From assembly GCA_021806205.1 (NCBI GenBank), contig JAJZXX010000187.1, positions 1-33,575 of the forward strand: a stretch of DNA of 33,575 nucleotides, read 5' to 3'. This DNA is from Bacillota bacterium (lineage in GTDB: Bacteria; Bacillota; Sulfobacillia; Sulfobacillales; Sulfobacillaceae). The position numbers were made by a program, and so were the translations under genes. Below are positions 33,105 through 33,575 of the stretch, piece after piece (position 1 is the stretch's first letter; every line of letters begins with the position of its first letter). The notes beneath the pieces are model-generated. The model worked only from the letters and a program-made list of their open reading frames with translations. It was not told the origin of the DNA and ran no database searches.

Positions 33105-33575
33105 CTAGAGCGGGCGGCGTCGGTTTTGTGCGTACTTATTGGCTTTCTTGCCCTGGTGCCGCGAGGCCGACCGGCCTCGGCGAACCGGAATTACGGCCCG
33201 CTGCACGTGACGGACAATGCGTTGGAAGGCCTGATCCCGGTGCGCCCCATCGGGTTCCAGGAGGGCTTGAATCAGCCGATTTTTGATTGTCCCCCCCAAC
33301 ACGTTTCGGTTAATCCGGTATTCCCGCTATTGATAGGTCTGAGGGGATTGGCGCAGGCGTTCGTTGGCCTCGGCCTGGGCGTCTTCCTCGACGAGGACGG
33401 CCCAATTACTGAGAAAGGTGGTCGCGGCAAAGTCCTGTTCGACCACCACCGGAGTATGGCCGGAAAAGTTTTCGATTTCACATTTGTTCTTGAGATCAGC
33501 ATAATGCGTTTTTAGGCCCCACCGTCGAAAATACCGGGAGAGCGCCTCCGCATACGGCAGTTCCCCGGGTGTCAG
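33105..33575 (-). pseudogene. IS4-family transposase, C-terminal part, inactivated
   Basis: The frame from the window edge to TAG at 33105 encodes a typical IS4 transposase C-terminus: YFRRWGLKTHYADLKNK, ENFSGHTPVVVEQDFAAT, then YRINRNVLGGTIKNRLIQAL and a basic tail GKKANKYAQNRRRPL. An in-frame TAG at 33327-33329 splits it (QTYQ-stop-REYR). In the YREK signature (Y-x2-R-x3-E-x6-K) the catalytic Glu is a Lys (codon 33510-33512). Both changes should abolish activity. The N-terminus is outside the window. Confidence 0.85.

Noticed and set aside
33327-33329. Amber codon as a read-through or pyrrolysine site
   Set aside because: The catalytic Glu of the same protein is also replaced, so inactivation by mutation is simpler; no suppressor machinery is seen.
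33018-33515. 165-codon plus-strand frame at the right end
   Set aside because: It is the antisense of the IS4-type transposase, whose minus-strand frame shows clear family motifs.

Overview
The window looks like a chromosomal segment of an acidophilic, sulfur-oxidising, thermotolerant Firmicute of the Sulfobacillus type. This is inferred from moderately high GC, strong AGGAGG ribosome sites, a T-box leader on leuS, and a heterodisulfide-reductase-like sulfur oxidation (sHdr) operon next to trehalose/glucan genes. The species assignment rests on gene content only; no search was run.

Region 1 (1-13526) is alpha-glucan and trehalose metabolism in two divergent operons. Leftward: glgE, then a treS-maltokinase fusion that runs off the window. 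Rightward: malQ, treZ, a GH57/DUF3536 enzyme and treY, joined by ATGA overlaps or a strong ribosome site. TreS/maltokinase/GlgE turns trehalose into alpha-glucan, and TreY/TreZ turns alpha-glucan back into trehalose, so both halves of a cycle sit side by side.

Region 2 (13598-26221, all minus strand) is one tightly packed operon of 15 genes. In transcription order: dsrE3A-like, shdrC1, shdrB1, shdrA, shdrH-like, shdrB3-like, two lipoate-binding proteins (lbpA), a lipoate-protein ligase, tusA, a second dsrE, a GAF-domain protein, etfB, etfA and a membrane Fe-S oxidoreductase (emo). Family knowledge predicts that TusA and DsrE proteins deliver sulfane sulfur, that sHdr with lipoylated LbpA oxidises it, and that EtfAB and Emo pass the electrons to membrane quinone. 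This matches the published sHdr layout that carries etfAB-emo instead of hdrC2B2. The GAF protein, the second DsrE and the regulator next door are less familiar.

Region 3 (26222-27519) starts with a good promoter for the sHdr operon. Divergent from it are an unrecognised protein, a DUF433-like small protein and an overlapping CsoR-family repressor with an unusual cysteine pair, preceded by a G-tract/palindrome that could be its operator. This repressor is a candidate sulfur-responsive regulator of the island.

Region 4 (27710-33575) holds leuS under a T-box leader with its own promoter and terminator, a small membrane protein overlapping its end, a divergent EAL-GAF-GAF cyclic-di-GMP protein, about 500 bp with little in it, and the C-terminal part of a dead IS4-type transposase carrying both an in-frame amber codon and a replaced catalytic glutamate. 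I saw no tRNA, rRNA or CRISPR array.
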